Shown piece after piece: positions 9,138 to 19,034 of a DNA stretch of 64,000 nucleotides (positions within the stretch are counted from its first letter, which is position 1; each line of letters begins with the position of its first letter). The notes below the pieces were generated by a model. That model searched no databases. It was not told where the DNA came from and saw nothing but the letters and a program-made list of their open reading frames with translations. The stretch is from Flammeovirgaceae bacterium. GTDB lineage: Bacteria > Bacteroidota > Bacteroidia > Cytophagales > Cyclobacteriaceae. Made by a program: the position numbers and the translations under genes. The stretch covers positions 62,001-126,000 of the forward strand of contig JACJYU010000001.1 of assembly GCA_020635915.1 (NCBI GenBank). Direction: 5' to 3'.

Positions 9138-9145
9138 ACTTTATT

Positions 9146-10438
9146 TTAATTCCCAATAAGGTTGCCGCTCAGCATTGAGCCAAAACCTCCATAGCTCCCA
9201 CTGACACTTAATACTTTTGAACCGGCCCATATGTAGGAGACACTTCTCATTGCACTACTCGTATAGGCGAACCCATTCGATGATAAGGACGACTCAACTG
9301 ATCTGGAATATCCCATTCCATAATTACCTAATGACCCAAAGCCTTTGATCAATCCATAACTTGCTCCTGATATACCTACCGAAATGGCAACATCACCAAA
9401 GGATTTGCCACCATTCAAAATGTTCCGGGTATCCGAACTTCGAAGTTCAAAAGCGCTTGATACAGCTGAATTCCTAAATACATTGGCTAGATTCGCCTTT
9501 GGATTTGCAGCAGACATGGCAACGGATGTCCAATTCACACGTGAAAATCCTGTACTTAAACTTCCTGCCGATATTGAATTAATGGTCACCTGAGTTGCTA
9601 AATCGACACCTGCACTTATTACTCTGCTGCTCAGTGCTGCCTTTCCAACTAATCCGCCCATCCCCATCATCGGCCCAGCGGTTACAATTCCCAAAAAAGC
9701 CCCTCCAAAAGGATTTTCGGCAAAAGCTTGCCCGGCAGCGTGTGCGGCCTGTGTAACCTCATTGCCCATTGCTCTGTAATGTGAGGAACTACCCCTATTG
9801 GAACGCCAAACTGACCCTGCCCCTTCATTCCAAGTATCCAATGAGCTGAATAAATCTTCATAGACAATCCTACTATCCGTTACAATTGCCATATCATTAG
9901 AGAAATATGTTACAGGAGTAAATCCACTATCCATTCCAGCATCAACTGTGGTAGTTCCATTGCCCCAGTCCACTACAAACATTAACCCACCGAAATAATA
10001 AGTTCCTACTCCCGTAAACCCGCCATTACCATACATATCATTACTACCACCACAAGAACAATCCTCATATTTATTACCACTCTCCGGGCCAAACTTCCTT
10101 TGCCCTGCATTTGGACCACCATCTGCTATGGCTCCAGAAGGATCATTCCAAAATACAGGATCGTTAAACGAATAATTGTAAGGCGTTAAAGAAGCGAAGC
10201 TATTTACCATTGGATCTACTCCGCTCATCCTGCCAATGGCGGGGTCGTAGCTTCTGAACATCATGTCGTAATTGCTGGTGGCTACGTTCAACTCACTACC
10301 GGCATTGTACAAATATTGATTGGGTTTGGTATCAATTCGTGTCCATGAATCCTTTGTTTGCAAACCAAAAGCATAGTAATTATTGCTCTGCACAATTTTA
10401 GATTTTTGGTAGTTAATTTTTAAGTCGTCAAAGTACAC
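9146..10438 (-). CDS. T11: orphan Rhs tip, family A effector
   Basis: Rhs stub (YDPAIGRMSGVDPM, NDPSGA), then a linker with an acidic CSCGGSND motif, then an effector shared with T5 and T9: GTYYFGGLMFVVDW, TYFSNDM, LDTWNEGAGSVWRSNRG and a glycine-rich stretch AENPFGGAFLGIVTAGP. The last third differs from T5 and T9. GTG at 10438 is the first start, but Rhs homology is open to about 10654, where the same palindrome as upstream of T15 breaks it. Membrane action is an inference from the glycine-rich C-terminus and the membrane immunity. Confidence 0.75.
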   Translation of the reverse strand: MYFDDLKINYQKSKIVQSNNYYAFGLQTKDSWTRIDTKPNQYLYNAGSELNVATSNYDMMFRSYDPAIGRMSGVDPMVNSFASLTPYNYSFNDPVFWNDPSGAIADGGPNAGQRKFGPESGNKYEDCSCGGSNDMYGNGGFTGVGTYYFGGLMFVVDWGNGTTTVDAGMDSGFTPVTYFSNDMAIVTDSRIVYEDLFSSLDTWNEGAGSVWRSNRGSSSHYRAMGNEVTQAAHAAGQAFAENPFGGAFLGIVTAGPMMGMGGLVGKAALSSRVISAGVDLATQVTINSISAGSLSTGFSRVNWTSVAMSAANPKANLANVFRNSAVSSAFELRSSDTRNILNGGKSFGDVAISVGISGASYGLIKGFGSLGNYGMGYSRSVESSLSSNGFAYTSSAMRSVSYIWAGSKVLSVSGSYGGFGSMLSGNLIGN

Positions 10439-10653
10439 GTAGTTGTTGCTTTCATTCTCATAGCTTAAGTAAATGTAAAGATAACCCGGTACTTTGATTT
10501 TTATTGCGCTATCGAGTTGTACCAGTGTTTTGGAATAATAAGCACCTGCCGGAACCTCCTTCCATCCGTAATCGTCATCCTGATTTTGATAATCAAAACC
10601 GTCCGTTTCATCAAAAAATAAATAGTTTAGATAAGCAGCAGGTCTGTCATCGC

Positions 10654-10732
10654 CCTGCCTTCGCTATTGCTTCGGCAGGCAGGCCTGATTGCACCTAATA
10701 CTTTTCCGCCAGGTCGGAAGACCTGACTGCAC
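10654..10732. repeat. Short palindromic repeats at the truncation point of the T11 Rhs stub
   Basis: Near-exact copy of 2178-2256: CCTGCCTTCGC...GGCAGGCAGG followed by CAGGTC-GGAA-GACCTG. The flanking 250 bases of Rhs stub are also nearly the same as upstream of T15, so the two module heads share a common origin. Confidence 0.8.
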
Positions 10733-10773
10733 ATTAAACTTAGATCACCATCAACATTTCGAGTAATACTACC

Positions 10774-11157
10774 CTAATGAATTGAGTCTATAAACAAAAT
10801 TGTTCGACCATTGCTTTTCTTCAAAGTAAATAAATACCTTCTTGTTGAATCATAGACAATCATATGCGTCCAACTTAATCTTCTCTTTCCGGTTGAGTCA
10901 ATAGCCAAGCCCAAAGCATTATCAAATATTTCTTTAATTTGAATCGTGTCTACCCTGTGAGCTTTTATAGTAACGGCAAAATAGTTGTCTATCACATGTG
11001 TAAAATGACTTATCTCATACTCAGGATACTTTGAATTTAACTCAACAATAGCTGCGCTTTCCTTCTCAGAAGGGCTACATCCTGTAACCAGGATAGCTAC
11101 AAAAAAAATATTGACTACACTAGTTATCAAATTTATAATCGATTTTTCTTGGTACAT
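10774..11157 (-). CDS. I10: lipoprotein immunity candidate
   Basis: 127 residues with a lipoprotein signal (FFVAILVTGCSPSEKES) and a compact mixed alpha/beta domain. It starts directly behind the T10 stop (11159). No family recognised. Lipidation places it in the periplasm or outer membrane, which suggests T10 acts there. Immunity role inferred from position. Confidence 0.6.
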   Translation of the reverse strand: MYQEKSIINLITSVVNIFFVAILVTGCSPSEKESAAIVELNSKYPEYEISHFTHVIDNYFAVTIKAHRVDTIQIKEIFDNALGLAIDSTGKRRLSWTHMIVYDSTRRYLFTLKKSNGRTILFIDSIH

Positions 11158-11158
11158 T

Positions 11159-12976
11159 CTACTTTAACATTTTATAACTTGAATAAGTATACCATAATAC
11201 TAAGCCAACATTATTGTAATAAAAATCTCTAAACTCAAAAGCCCATGGTTGGTTACCAGACAATCTTTCTCCTAGGTTTGGAATATCAAATCTTGCCAAT
11301 CCATAATATTCATTTGCGTTTGTAATATTTTTTGCCCACAGAGCCCCATGTCTTTCTGCAACAAGAAAAGTTCCAACAGAATGTCTCAGCTCATCGTGAT
11401 CACCAAAATACTGGTCGGCATGACCCCATGAGGCAACCCTTCGAGCAAAATTAACAGCATCTGGTAGCCATGACATATCTTCCACATCAGGCCAATTCAA
11501 TACGTCATTAATTAAAAACTCCGGACCATAGCTTGGATTAATCATATAAAGAAAGAATATCGCTAATTGTTGATCAAGGGACTGCCCGCTCTTTATATCA
11601 GTGACTACATTTTGAACTGATTTTAGATTTCCAGGTCCGGCTAATATCACTGGTGTTGAAAACAGTTTTCCATCGAATTTTGAAAAATCAGCTGAAAAGA
11701 TTTGATTCAAGCGGCCTGAAGCAATGTTGTAGGCAGCAAAACTATCATCTGAGGTTGCATCCCATGCATTGTTTATTAATCCTGCCGTACCAGTTTGAAT
11801 ATTTAATCTTCGTTCCCTTGCAGCATGTGATCCTGCAAGTATGAAGTTTACATGATCATGCAATGCCCCACCATCCCCTGGCCCATATTTCACAAATCCC
11901 CCACCATACGTTGCTGCATTCCAGCCACTTCCATACATTCCACTATCTGAACCATACATGCCATTAGATTGACCACCACCGTCCTGAGGCCCCTTATCCC
12001 TCCAACATCCACATCCACCCATCGAGGCCCATTCATACTCCGCTCCACTCGGGTCATTGTAATAAATAGGATCGTTCATAGAATAATTGTATGGCGTCAT
12101 AGAGGCATATTTATCCACCATGGGATCCACTCCGCTCATCCTGCCAATGGCCGGATCATAGCTTCGGAACATCATATCGTAACTACTGGTGGCTTCGTTC
12201 AATTCACTTCCTGCATTGTACAAATATTGATTGGGCTTGGTGTCCATGCGTGTCCAACTGTCTTTGGTCTGTAAACCAAAGGCGTAGTAGTTGTTACTTT
12301 GCACCACCTGTGATTTCGTATAAGTCACTTTCAAGTCGTCAAAATAAACGTAGTTGTTGCTCTCATTCTCATAGCTAAGGTAAATATAAATATAACCGGG
12401 CTTTTCAATAATGATAGGCGATCCAAACTTCACCAATGCAGTATCGTAGTAAGCACCGGAAGGCACTGGAATCCATCCAGAGTCATCGTCCTGTGTGGTC
12501 TCACTAAACCCATCGGTCTCGTCAAAGAAAATGTAATTCAGGTACGCAGCCGGTGTATCATCTCCCCGGTTACCTCCCAATCCCAATACACCCAAAGCAT
12601 CATTGAATGTATCATAGATCGCCTGGCTTTCCCCACCGCTCCCATTCACGCCTCCAAAAGCCCCGGCTATTGCGGTAATCATGGCCGCCAGACTCGTACT
12701 GGAGGTTCCATAGCCACTGCTGTTTTCATGGTAAGCATATACAGAAGGTTCAACTGTATCTCCCGGATAAACGCGCAACATAATACCCGGTCCTGATGGA
12801 TTGGATTGGTTCATCCGGTATACCTTGCTCCCACCGGTTGTGTGATTGGCGGCCGTAAAACTTACTTCATTATTACTGTCTACGTTTTCATAAAGGTCGG
12901 TGTCTTCCCGGAGTCCGCTGATACTGGTTTCAAAAGTAGCGGTAAACTCCAGGGTCTCTTCCTTACTTGTAAACAC
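11159..12976 (-). CDS. T10: orphan Rhs tip with long stub, His-rich C-terminal effector
   Basis: One of the two longest stubs: it begins within the Rhs chain at TVFTSKEETLEF and keeps about 330 Rhs residues (GIMLRVYPGDTVEPSVYAYHENS, YDPAIGRMSGVDPM, DPSGAEYEW). The GTG at 12976 is only the first start in a frame cut by the 315-bp repeat. The effector has a pre-toxin segment (GTAGLINNAWDA) and a C-terminal part with clustered His, Asp and Glu (YFGDHDELRHSVGTFLVAERHG, then NANEYYG). This recalls RH-containing Rhs toxin tails of unknown activity. Assignment to a named family is uncertain. Confidence 0.72.
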   Translation of the reverse strand: MFTSKEETLEFTATFETSISGLREDTDLYENVDSNNEVSFTAANHTTGGSKVYRMNQSNPSGPGIMLRVYPGDTVEPSVYAYHENSSGYGTSSTSLAAMITAIAGAFGGVNGSGGESQAIYDTFNDALGVLGLGGNRGDDTPAAYLNYIFFDETDGFSETTQDDDSGWIPVPSGAYYDTALVKFGSPIIIEKPGYIYIYLSYENESNNYVYFDDLKVTYTKSQVVQSNNYYAFGLQTKDSWTRMDTKPNQYLYNAGSELNEATSSYDMMFRSYDPAIGRMSGVDPMVDKYASMTPYNYSMNDPIYYNDPSGAEYEWASMGGCGCWRDKGPQDGGGQSNGMYGSDSGMYGSGWNAATYGGGFVKYGPGDGGALHDHVNFILAGSHAARERRLNIQTGTAGLINNAWDATSDDSFAAYNIASGRLNQIFSADFSKFDGKLFSTPVILAGPGNLKSVQNVVTDIKSGQSLDQQLAIFFLYMINPSYGPEFLINDVLNWPDVEDMSWLPDAVNFARRVASWGHADQYFGDHDELRHSVGTFLVAERHGALWAKNITNANEYYGLARFDIPNLGERLSGNQPWAFEFRDFYYNNVGLVLWYTYSSYKMLK

Positions 12977-12980
12977 TGTA

Positions 12981-13295
12981 CGTGTATTGCCCTGCCTGCG
13001 TTATCACTTCGGCAGGCAGGCCTGATGGTTAATTAATTTGGGCGGCAGCCGGGCTATCCGCTACAAGTCCTCGCCCCACGCTTAAAACCCTCCCTTCGCT
13101 GTGGGCTTTTCGCTGCTATCCCTGCCGCGAATTCCCGACCTTAAACCAACTTTCACTACTTTTGTTACTTGTTCCTTAATCGGAACAGCGAAGTATAAAA
13201 TTATAGTGGACTGTCCCCGAAGTTTAGTGTCACTCAACTTAGGCACAAGTCTCACACATCCCATCACACTTTCCGAAGACTCGATCCATTTTAGG
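12981..13295. repeat. 315-bp exact direct repeat, copy 1
   Basis: Exactly the same as 15596-15910. On the minus strand it consists of a border repeat (GATCGAGTCTTCGGAAAG), an AT-rich centre, a segment with AGCGGATAGCCCGGCTGCCGCCC, and a CCTGCCTGCG...GGCAGGCAGG palindrome (12991-13020) that abuts the Rhs stub of T10. It fills the gap between I9 and T10. Small open frames inside it recur only because the repeat recurs. Confidence 0.92.
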
Positions 13296-13301
13296 ATTCT
13301 A

Positions 13302-13688
13302 TCATTTAATATCCCTAATATTTTTCCAACCTGACCTTGGCGGAACTATATGCTCTGGAATTGGCTGGTTAAGATATATATCATTAATTAAAGGATCCTC
13401 AGAAGAAAACTTTAGTAAATACCTTCCATTGGGAACCTTTGCCTCATATAAATAATCTGAAATACCGCTATATCTAACATTATTAAAATAAAACTCGTAA
13501 GAAATTCCTCTACCATTTTTGGCAGTTAGAGTAAATTTTAAAGTAGTTGCTACTGTATATCTTCCATAAAGTTTTAATTCATCATTATGTTCACGATTAA
13601 TAATATAACTCGCTAATAGTAAAGCGAAAATCAACAAACTACCAACAATAGTCTTAATCTTATTCCTCCTACTAATCCTAGTTTCCAT
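13302..13688 (-). CDS. I9: single-pass membrane immunity protein (family A partner)
   Basis: 128 residues: basic N-terminus (METRISRRNKIK), one transmembrane helix, then a soluble domain with YTVATTLKFTL and NGRYLLKFSSEDP. Almost the same as I5 (22799-23185) and related to I11. The start overlaps the T9 stop by 11 bases. Its high similarity to I5 parallels the similarity of toxins T9 and T5. Confidence 0.7.
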   Translation of the reverse strand: METRISRRNKIKTIVGSLLIFALLLASYIINREHNDELKLYGRYTVATTLKFTLTAKNGRGISYEFYFNNVRYSGISDYLYEAKVPNGRYLLKFSSEDPLINDIYLNQPIPEHIVPPRSGWKNIRDIK

Positions 13689-15591
13689 TTACGTATAAGT
13701 CCGATGCGATATTAGCCATGCCTCCGCTTATTATACTTATGCCTTTTGAACTTGCCCATGTAAATGCAGTAGTCCGAAATGCTGTAGTTGAAGGTAAAAA
13801 ACCATTGGATAACAATGACCTTCCAGACCACAATGAAGCCGCAGCCAAGCTTCTCGATGCACTATTTAATCCACTAAAAATACCACCAATCCCTCCGGCA
13901 ACCATTACGTCTGTAATGGAGCGACCTCCATTGACAATATTGCCAGAATCTCCATCAATGGTTGTTGCAAAAGCAGCTGACAGCATTCCATTCCTCACCA
14001 TCGAATTGAATTTCATACTAGGGCTTGCAAAGGATAGTGAGAGTGAGGTGATATTTATTTGTCCAATGGATGATTTTAAACTTCTTCCGCTAGCTAAACT
14101 TACTGCTAATTGAGAGCTCGCATCAAAAAGAGTACTCATGACTCTGCTGCTTAATGCAGCTTTCCCAACAAGTCCACCTGCTCCCATCAGCCCACCACCG
14201 GAAACGAAAACCAGTAAACCACCCCCAAAAGGATTCTCAGCAAAAGCTTGCCCTGCAGAGTGTACTGCCTGAGTAACCTCATTACTAAGTGTTCGGTAGT
14301 GTGATGAAGTACCTCTATTAGAACGCCAAACTGACCCCGCTCCCTCATTCCACTTATCAAGTGCCGAAAATACTTCCCTGTAATCAATCCTATTTGCCCT
14401 TACCGTAACCATGTCGTTGGAGAAATAGGTAACAGGTGGCACGCCACTATCCATTCCAGAATCAACCGTAGTAATCCCGGTATCCCAATCAACCACGAAC
14501 ATCAACCCACCAAAGTAATAAGTATTAACACCGCTAAATCCACCACCATTGCCATACATATCATTACTACCACCACAAGAACAATCCTCATATTTATTAC
14601 CACTCTCCGGGCCAAACTTCCTTTGCCCTGCATAAGGACTATCATCCCAAGGACTGGCTCCACTCGGATCATTCCAATACACCGGGTCATTAAACGAATA
14701 ATTGTAAGGGCTCAATGAAGCAAAACTATTCACCATCGGATCCACCCCACTCATCCTGCCAATGGCCGGATCATAGCTTCGGAACATCATATCGTAACTA
14801 CTGGTGGCTTCGTTCAATTCACTTCCTGCATTATACAAATATTGATTGGGTTTGGTATCCATGCGTGTCCATGAATCCTTTGTTTGCAAACCAAAAGCAT
14901 AGTAGTTATTACTCTGCACAATTTGAGATTTTTGGTAGTTAATTTTTAAGTCGTCAAAGTACACGTAGTTGTTGCTTTCATTCTCATAGCTTAAGTAAAT
15001 ATAAAGATAACCCGGTACTTTGATTTTTATTGCGCTATCAAGTTGTACCAGCGCTTTGGAATAATAGGCGCCTGCCGGAACCTCCTTCCATCCGTAATCG
15101 TCATCCTGATTTTGATAATCAAAACCATTTGTTTCATCAAAAAATAAATAGTTTAGATAGGCTGCAGGTCTGTCATCTCCTTGATTGCCGCCCAAACCCA
15201 AGACAGTTAACGCATCATCAAACGCATCGAAGATTGCCTGTTGCCCTTCAGAACCTCCACTCTGACCGCCAAAAGCTCCTGCAATAGCTGCGATCATGGA
15301 GCTTAACCCCGCGCTGTTCGTCCCATAGCCACTGCTGTTTTCATGGTAAGCATATACAGAAGGTTCAACTGTGTCCCCGGGATATACCCTTAACATAATG
15401 CCCGGGCCGGAGGGATTGGATTGATTCATCCGGTACACTTTGCTGCCGCTGGGTGTATGGTTGGCTGCCGTAAAACTTACTTCATTTCCACTGTCCACGT
15501 TTTCAAAAAGGTCGGTGTCTTCCCTCAAGCCACTTCCTGTTGTTTCAAAAGTCGCGGAAAACTTCAGGGTTTCTTCCTTACTGGTGAACAC
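13678..15591 (-). CDS. T9: orphan Rhs tip with long stub, family A effector
   Basis: Starts in the Rhs chain at VFTSKEETLKF right behind the second copy of the 315-bp repeat and keeps a stub like that of T10. The junction NDPSGASPWDD leads to the linker CSCGGSND and the family A effector: NTYYFGGLMFVVDW, TYFSNDM, LDKWNEGAGSVWRSNRG, AENPFGGGLLVFVSGGG, and a tail (GQINITSLSLSFASPSMKF) nearly the same as T5. The last residues DLYVNGN overlap I9. Membrane activity is inferred from the glycine-rich hydrophobic stretches and the membrane immunity. Confidence 0.75.
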   Translation of the reverse strand: MFTSKEETLKFSATFETTGSGLREDTDLFENVDSGNEVSFTAANHTPSGSKVYRMNQSNPSGPGIMLRVYPGDTVEPSVYAYHENSSGYGTNSAGLSSMIAAIAGAFGGQSGGSEGQQAIFDAFDDALTVLGLGGNQGDDRPAAYLNYLFFDETNGFDYQNQDDDYGWKEVPAGAYYSKALVQLDSAIKIKVPGYLYIYLSYENESNNYVYFDDLKINYQKSQIVQSNNYYAFGLQTKDSWTRMDTKPNQYLYNAGSELNEATSSYDMMFRSYDPAIGRMSGVDPMVNSFASLSPYNYSFNDPVYWNDPSGASPWDDSPYAGQRKFGPESGNKYEDCSCGGSNDMYGNGGGFSGVNTYYFGGLMFVVDWDTGITTVDSGMDSGVPPVTYFSNDMVTVRANRIDYREVFSALDKWNEGAGSVWRSNRGTSSHYRTLSNEVTQAVHSAGQAFAENPFGGGLLVFVSGGGLMGAGGLVGKAALSSRVMSTLFDASSQLAVSLASGRSLKSSIGQINITSLSLSFASPSMKFNSMVRNGMLSAAFATTIDGDSGNIVNGGRSITDVMVAGGIGGIFSGLNSASRSLAAASLWSGRSLLSNGFLPSTTAFRTTAFTWASSKGISIISGGMANIASDLYVNGN

Positions 15592-15595
15592 TGTC

Positions 15596-15910
15596 CGTGT
15601 ATTGCCCTGCCTGCGTTATCACTTCGGCAGGCAGGCCTGATGGTTAATTAATTTGGGCGGCAGCCGGGCTATCCGCTACAAGTCCTCGCCCCACGCTTAA
15701 AACCCTCCCTTCGCTGTGGGCTTTTCGCTGCTATCCCTGCCGCGAATTCCCGACCTTAAACCAACTTTCACTACTTTTGTTACTTGTTCCTTAATCGGAA
15801 CAGCGAAGTATAAAATTATAGTGGACTGTCCCCGAAGTTTAGTGTCACTCAACTTAGGCACAAGTCTCACACATCCCATCACACTTTCCGAAGACTCGAT
15901 CCATTTTAGG
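15596..15910. repeat. 315-bp exact direct repeat, copy 2
   Basis: Same sequence as 12981-13295. Its right end (CCATTTTAGG) joins the truncated group II intron reverse transcriptase, which reads out of frame context into the repeat (DPK then MDRVFGKCDG). Its left end abuts the Rhs stub of T9. Confidence 0.92.
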
Positions 15911-16222
15911 GTCTAACTCTGGTTCTACGTGTTGCTTTAACACTGTTTGTGCAATGCGGTCACTTACTGTTGGTATGCCCAACGCACGGCTACCACCTTG
16001 CTTCTTCGGAATAAGAACTGTACGCACCGATGGTGGAAAATAGCTCCCACTGGCCATCCTGTTCCAGATTTTGTACAGGTTCTTTGACAAGTTTGCATCA
16101 AACTGTTCTATGCTTTGTTTATCTACTCCTGCACTACCTCCGTTACCTTTGACCTGCTTGTAGGCTTCCCAAACCATACGCTTCGTTACAGGTAATGACT
16201 TTGTAATTTCTTCTGACTTCAT
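15854..16222 (-). pseudogene. Group II intron reverse transcriptase, N-terminal fragment
   Basis: 122 residues. The first about 108 match the N-terminal RT-0/RT-1 part of group II intron-encoded proteins (AGVDKQSIEQFDANL, VRTVLIPKKQGGSRALGIPTV). Normal proteins exceed 400 residues. After the DPK of the conserved region the frame enters the 315-bp repeat and stops, so the YADD catalytic domain, maturase and endonuclease are all missing. Non-functional on its own. Confidence 0.9.
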
Positions 16223-16842
16223 CCCAATTTCTTTGGTTGTTTCAATTTACTCTTACTAAAATAACCTAAGCCCTTCGCTCCATTCTCATTACAAGAACTT
16301 CCTCACTACTATGGCTTAGTCCGACTCCGTTTGTCGCTTCTCCCGACTGAGCCGGGATTGAGCTGCAATCTAAACCCTCCGACTTCTGTCTCGGAGTCTC
16401 CCGCTTCTTTTACGGGATTCTTGCAGAGTTCTTTTCAACGCATCAACAAACAGTCTCTCACGTTCCCTATGAAAGCCTGTGTAAAGATCCTGCCACCTTC
16501 CATGCCGGTAAACCTTTGGCCAGTAATCAGATGCCCGCCAAAGCTTGTCGCAACCATCGCAAGATATGTTTGCTTTTGTTTACAAGTTACTTTTTCGACA
16601 CTTCTACAGTAGTTCATTTTCATTCAGCTTCTTTACACTTACCTGACTCCTACATGGAGCCTTTTCTCTTTCGTTCAATACCAGACCCTTACAGGTCCAG
16701 CACCAAAGAGTGGTTTGCAAACCCTCTCTGAAAAGCGTTTGCGATAGGCCATACCTACATTCCATTTTGGTATGCAGGCTACTATCATCTTTCATACAGC
16801 ATGGATAATAAAGCCGTCTGCTCTATTTCCTTCGTGACACAC
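15911..16842 (-). mobile_element. Group II intron remnant (5' ribozyme part plus start of the RT gene)
   Basis: About 620 bases upstream of the RT fragment hold no other gene and fit the 5' ribozyme domains. The putative 5' end is GTGTGTCACGAAGG reading leftwards from 16842, preceded by ACTGGCGCGAG. That flank equals the left half of the module-border repeat, whose unbroken form continues TCTTCCGGC (22681-22702), so the intron seems to have landed inside such a repeat. Domains V-VI were not found. The exact 5' end is inferred. Confidence 0.65.
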
Positions 16843-16865
16843 CTCGCGCCAGTTTGGGGTGATTG

Positions 16866-17342
16866 TCATTCAAAAATAATTGGGGATTTATATTGATGAA
16901 AATTAATACTCAACTCTGGATTCCTGTTCACGGTCGCCTTTATTCTGTCATATGAAATTAGAAAATACTTACCATATGAAATATTAAATCTTTCTGAGTA
17001 AACCTGTCCGTTTATAGTAACATTAAATAATATCACTTCGCCTAACTTAGAATAAAAAGAAGCTTCCTTATTGGAGTTAAAGAAAAGGATTATTGAGTCT
17101 TTTTGTAATTCCAAAGTTGCACTTGGTATTGCCCCATAAACAACATCATGCTCTACGAGAAGATCATTAAATATTGCAATATCATTAATAGCTAATGATA
17201 AAGTGTCCCGATCAAACATTCCCTGTATAAAAACAAAACCTTCCATTTTTTTTGATCCATAAGGTGGGAAAACTTCCTTTTTGGATAAAATTTTACATGA
17301 ATAAAGTGCTGTACAAAGCAAAACCATTGATAAAGCTTTCAT
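16866..17342 (-). CDS. I8: lipoprotein immunity candidate for a metzincin
   Basis: 158 residues with a lipoprotein signal (MVLLCTALYSCKIL) and a beta-rich soluble domain. The ATG overlaps the stop of T8 (ATGA), indicating translational coupling. No named family recognised. As a lipoprotein it would act outside the cytoplasm, where a secreted protease would be met, so a protease-inhibitor role is likely but inferred. Confidence 0.65.
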   Translation of the reverse strand: MKALSMVLLCTALYSCKILSKKEVFPPYGSKKMEGFVFIQGMFDRDTLSLAINDIAIFNDLLVEHDVVYGAIPSATLELQKDSIILFFNSNKEASFYSKLGEVILFNVTINGQVYSERFNISYGKYFLISYDRIKATVNRNPELSINFHQYKSPIIFE

Positions 17343-18568
17343 CTCCCCTTAATTCTGTTAAACCTCATAATATTTATTATTTGCCATGCTTCAATCCTAG
17401 TACCAGCCATTGATTCACCAAGGCTATTTACAGTAGCTGATTGATGCATTAGATTGCCTCTCCAATCGTCCTTAGAGTAAAAATGCATATTGTTCTCTGT
17501 CCTGCTTGAATCGAAATAGGTCGCTTCCATAACATGATTTAGTCCCATCGAATGTCCAACTTCGTGTGAGGCTGTTCTTGTTAGATTATGCCCAGTGGCA
17601 TTCATATAAGCTTTATTCCAGCCAGGCTGTGTAAACCCAACTGAACCATCTTTTCTGACCTTCATATAATCTCTAACATCATTAACCATTATTACTCGAT
17701 ATGGGTCAAGATGGTCAATCCCTTCCAATTCTGAGTTGAGTTCAGCGGACATCAACCATTCTAGATTGCCACTAATTCCGCTAAAAGAATCCATTAGTTG
17801 ATTTTCAATTCTGTTAGCCAAATTAACCAACTGTTTTTCAGAATATTTAGTATCACTATTGTTTATCAATAAGCCCTTGAACTCCATCCCCACAATATCC
17901 CTACCACCTGATCCTCCTCTCAATTCCCCAGGAATAAAAGTAATTTTAATCCCGCCTGCCGTTACTCTGCTCGTAAGTTGTCCATTGTCATAAGATGATA
18001 GGGAAACTCCACCTTCTGGAGTTGCATTAAATGCATTGTTTATCAACTGAAATGTTGAAACATAACTACTGAAATTAGCCAATCCCATTTTCCCATAGAA
18101 ATTTTGGTTACTTTGAAATCCACCACCAAAAGTATTTTGGTTCTGAAATGCATAATCCGCAAAACTATCAAAGTACTGATACTTCCCTCTCCTCTTGCGC
18201 TCCACTGCCCAGGGTGTATCATCTGTCATCGCTCCTGTGGGGTCATTCATGCGTATCGGATTGTTTGCCCCATACTGGTAAGGTGTTAGCCCACTAAAAC
18301 TGGAGGCCAACATATCAACTCCACTCATCCTTCCTATGGCAGGGTCATAACCGCGGAAGAACATCTCATAATTTTCCGTTACCTTATTGAGCTCGCTGCC
18401 ACTGTTGTATAGATATTGATTAGGCTTGGTATCAATTCTTGTCCAACTTTGAGATGTTTGCAAACCAAATGCATAATAGTTGTTGCTCTGCACCACCTGT
18501 GATTTTTTGTAGTTCACTTTCAGGTCATCGAAGTACACGTAGTTGTTGCTCTCATTTTCATAGTTCAA
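17339..18568 (-). CDS. T8: orphan Rhs tip with metzincin metalloprotease effector
   Basis: Rhs stub (YDPAIGRMSGVDM, NDPTGAMTDDTPW) followed by a pre-toxin segment (LINNAFNATPEGG) and a protease domain with the full metzincin zinc motif HEVGHSMGLNH (HExxHxxGxxH, about residue 340) and a downstream Met-turn-like GNLMHQS. This makes it the most confidently typed effector here: a zinc endopeptidase, probably acting in the target's envelope given the lipoprotein immunity I8. The TTG at 18568 is the first start; the stub upstream is broken at about 18570. It has no promoter of its own visible. Confidence 0.85.
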   Translation of the reverse strand: MNYENESNNYVYFDDLKVNYKKSQVVQSNNYYAFGLQTSQSWTRIDTKPNQYLYNSGSELNKVTENYEMFFRGYDPAIGRMSGVDMLASSFSGLTPYQYGANNPIRMNDPTGAMTDDTPWAVERKRRGKYQYFDSFADYAFQNQNTFGGGFQSNQNFYGKMGLANFSSYVSTFQLINNAFNATPEGGVSLSSYDNGQLTSRVTAGGIKITFIPGELRGGSGGRDIVGMEFKGLLINNSDTKYSEKQLVNLANRIENQLMDSFSGISGNLEWLMSAELNSELEGIDHLDPYRVIMVNDVRDYMKVRKDGSVGFTQPGWNKAYMNATGHNLTRTASHEVGHSMGLNHVMEATYFDSSRTENNMHFYSKDDWRGNLMHQSATVNSLGESMAGTRIEAWQIINIMRFNRIKGR

Positions 18569-18620
18569 CTCTATTCCGTTCTGCCATATCGGAAAGAACT
18601 GACTTCGCTATAATACTTTA

Positions 18621-19031
18621 TTATTTGGAATAACCTTCTTCTCCTTGAATTAATCTAACTCCATACATTTTAAGAATTTCAGAATTACGCTTGTTAATCC
18701 CACCAATAATATTCACATCACTATTAAAATCCGGCAGTCCTAGTATAACATCAGGTATTCCCTTTTGCTTTAAGTAATCCTTAAAATCCAGCATATTTTT
18801 ATCAGTTGTCGATCCGTCAATTGATTTCCAAATGATTATACTAAATTCTTTTTCTCTGATATCAATTCCGACAGATATTATCCTCTGCATACTCCTGTTT
18901 TCATACCTAACATAAAAAAACATATCAGAAGAGCTTTCCTCTTCAATAATTTCATACCCATAATCATTTACTAGGAATTTATAACAATCCTTCAATGACT
19001 CAATTACTTTCAATCTTTCTTGTTTATTCAT
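18621..19031 (-). CDS. I7: cytoplasmic immunity candidate
   Basis: 136 residues, no signal peptide or transmembrane segment, acidic, starting 4 bases after the T7 stop. It is the only immunity in the array that looks plainly cytosolic, which suggests that T7 acts inside the target cell, for example on nucleic acid. No family recognised. Confidence 0.6.
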   Translation of the reverse strand: MNKQERLKVIESLKDCYKFLVNDYGYEIIEEESSSDMFFYVRYENRSMQRIISVGIDIREKEFSIIIWKSIDGSTTDKNMLDFKDYLKQKGIPDVILGLPDFNSDVNIIGGINKRNSEILKMYGVRLIQGEEGYSK

Positions 19032-19034
19032 AAG

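Noticed and set aside
13082..13334. Small open frames repeated exactly at 13082-13334 and 15697-15916
   Set aside because: They recur only because the 315-bp repeat recurs; they have no start signals or family features and cross repeat borders.
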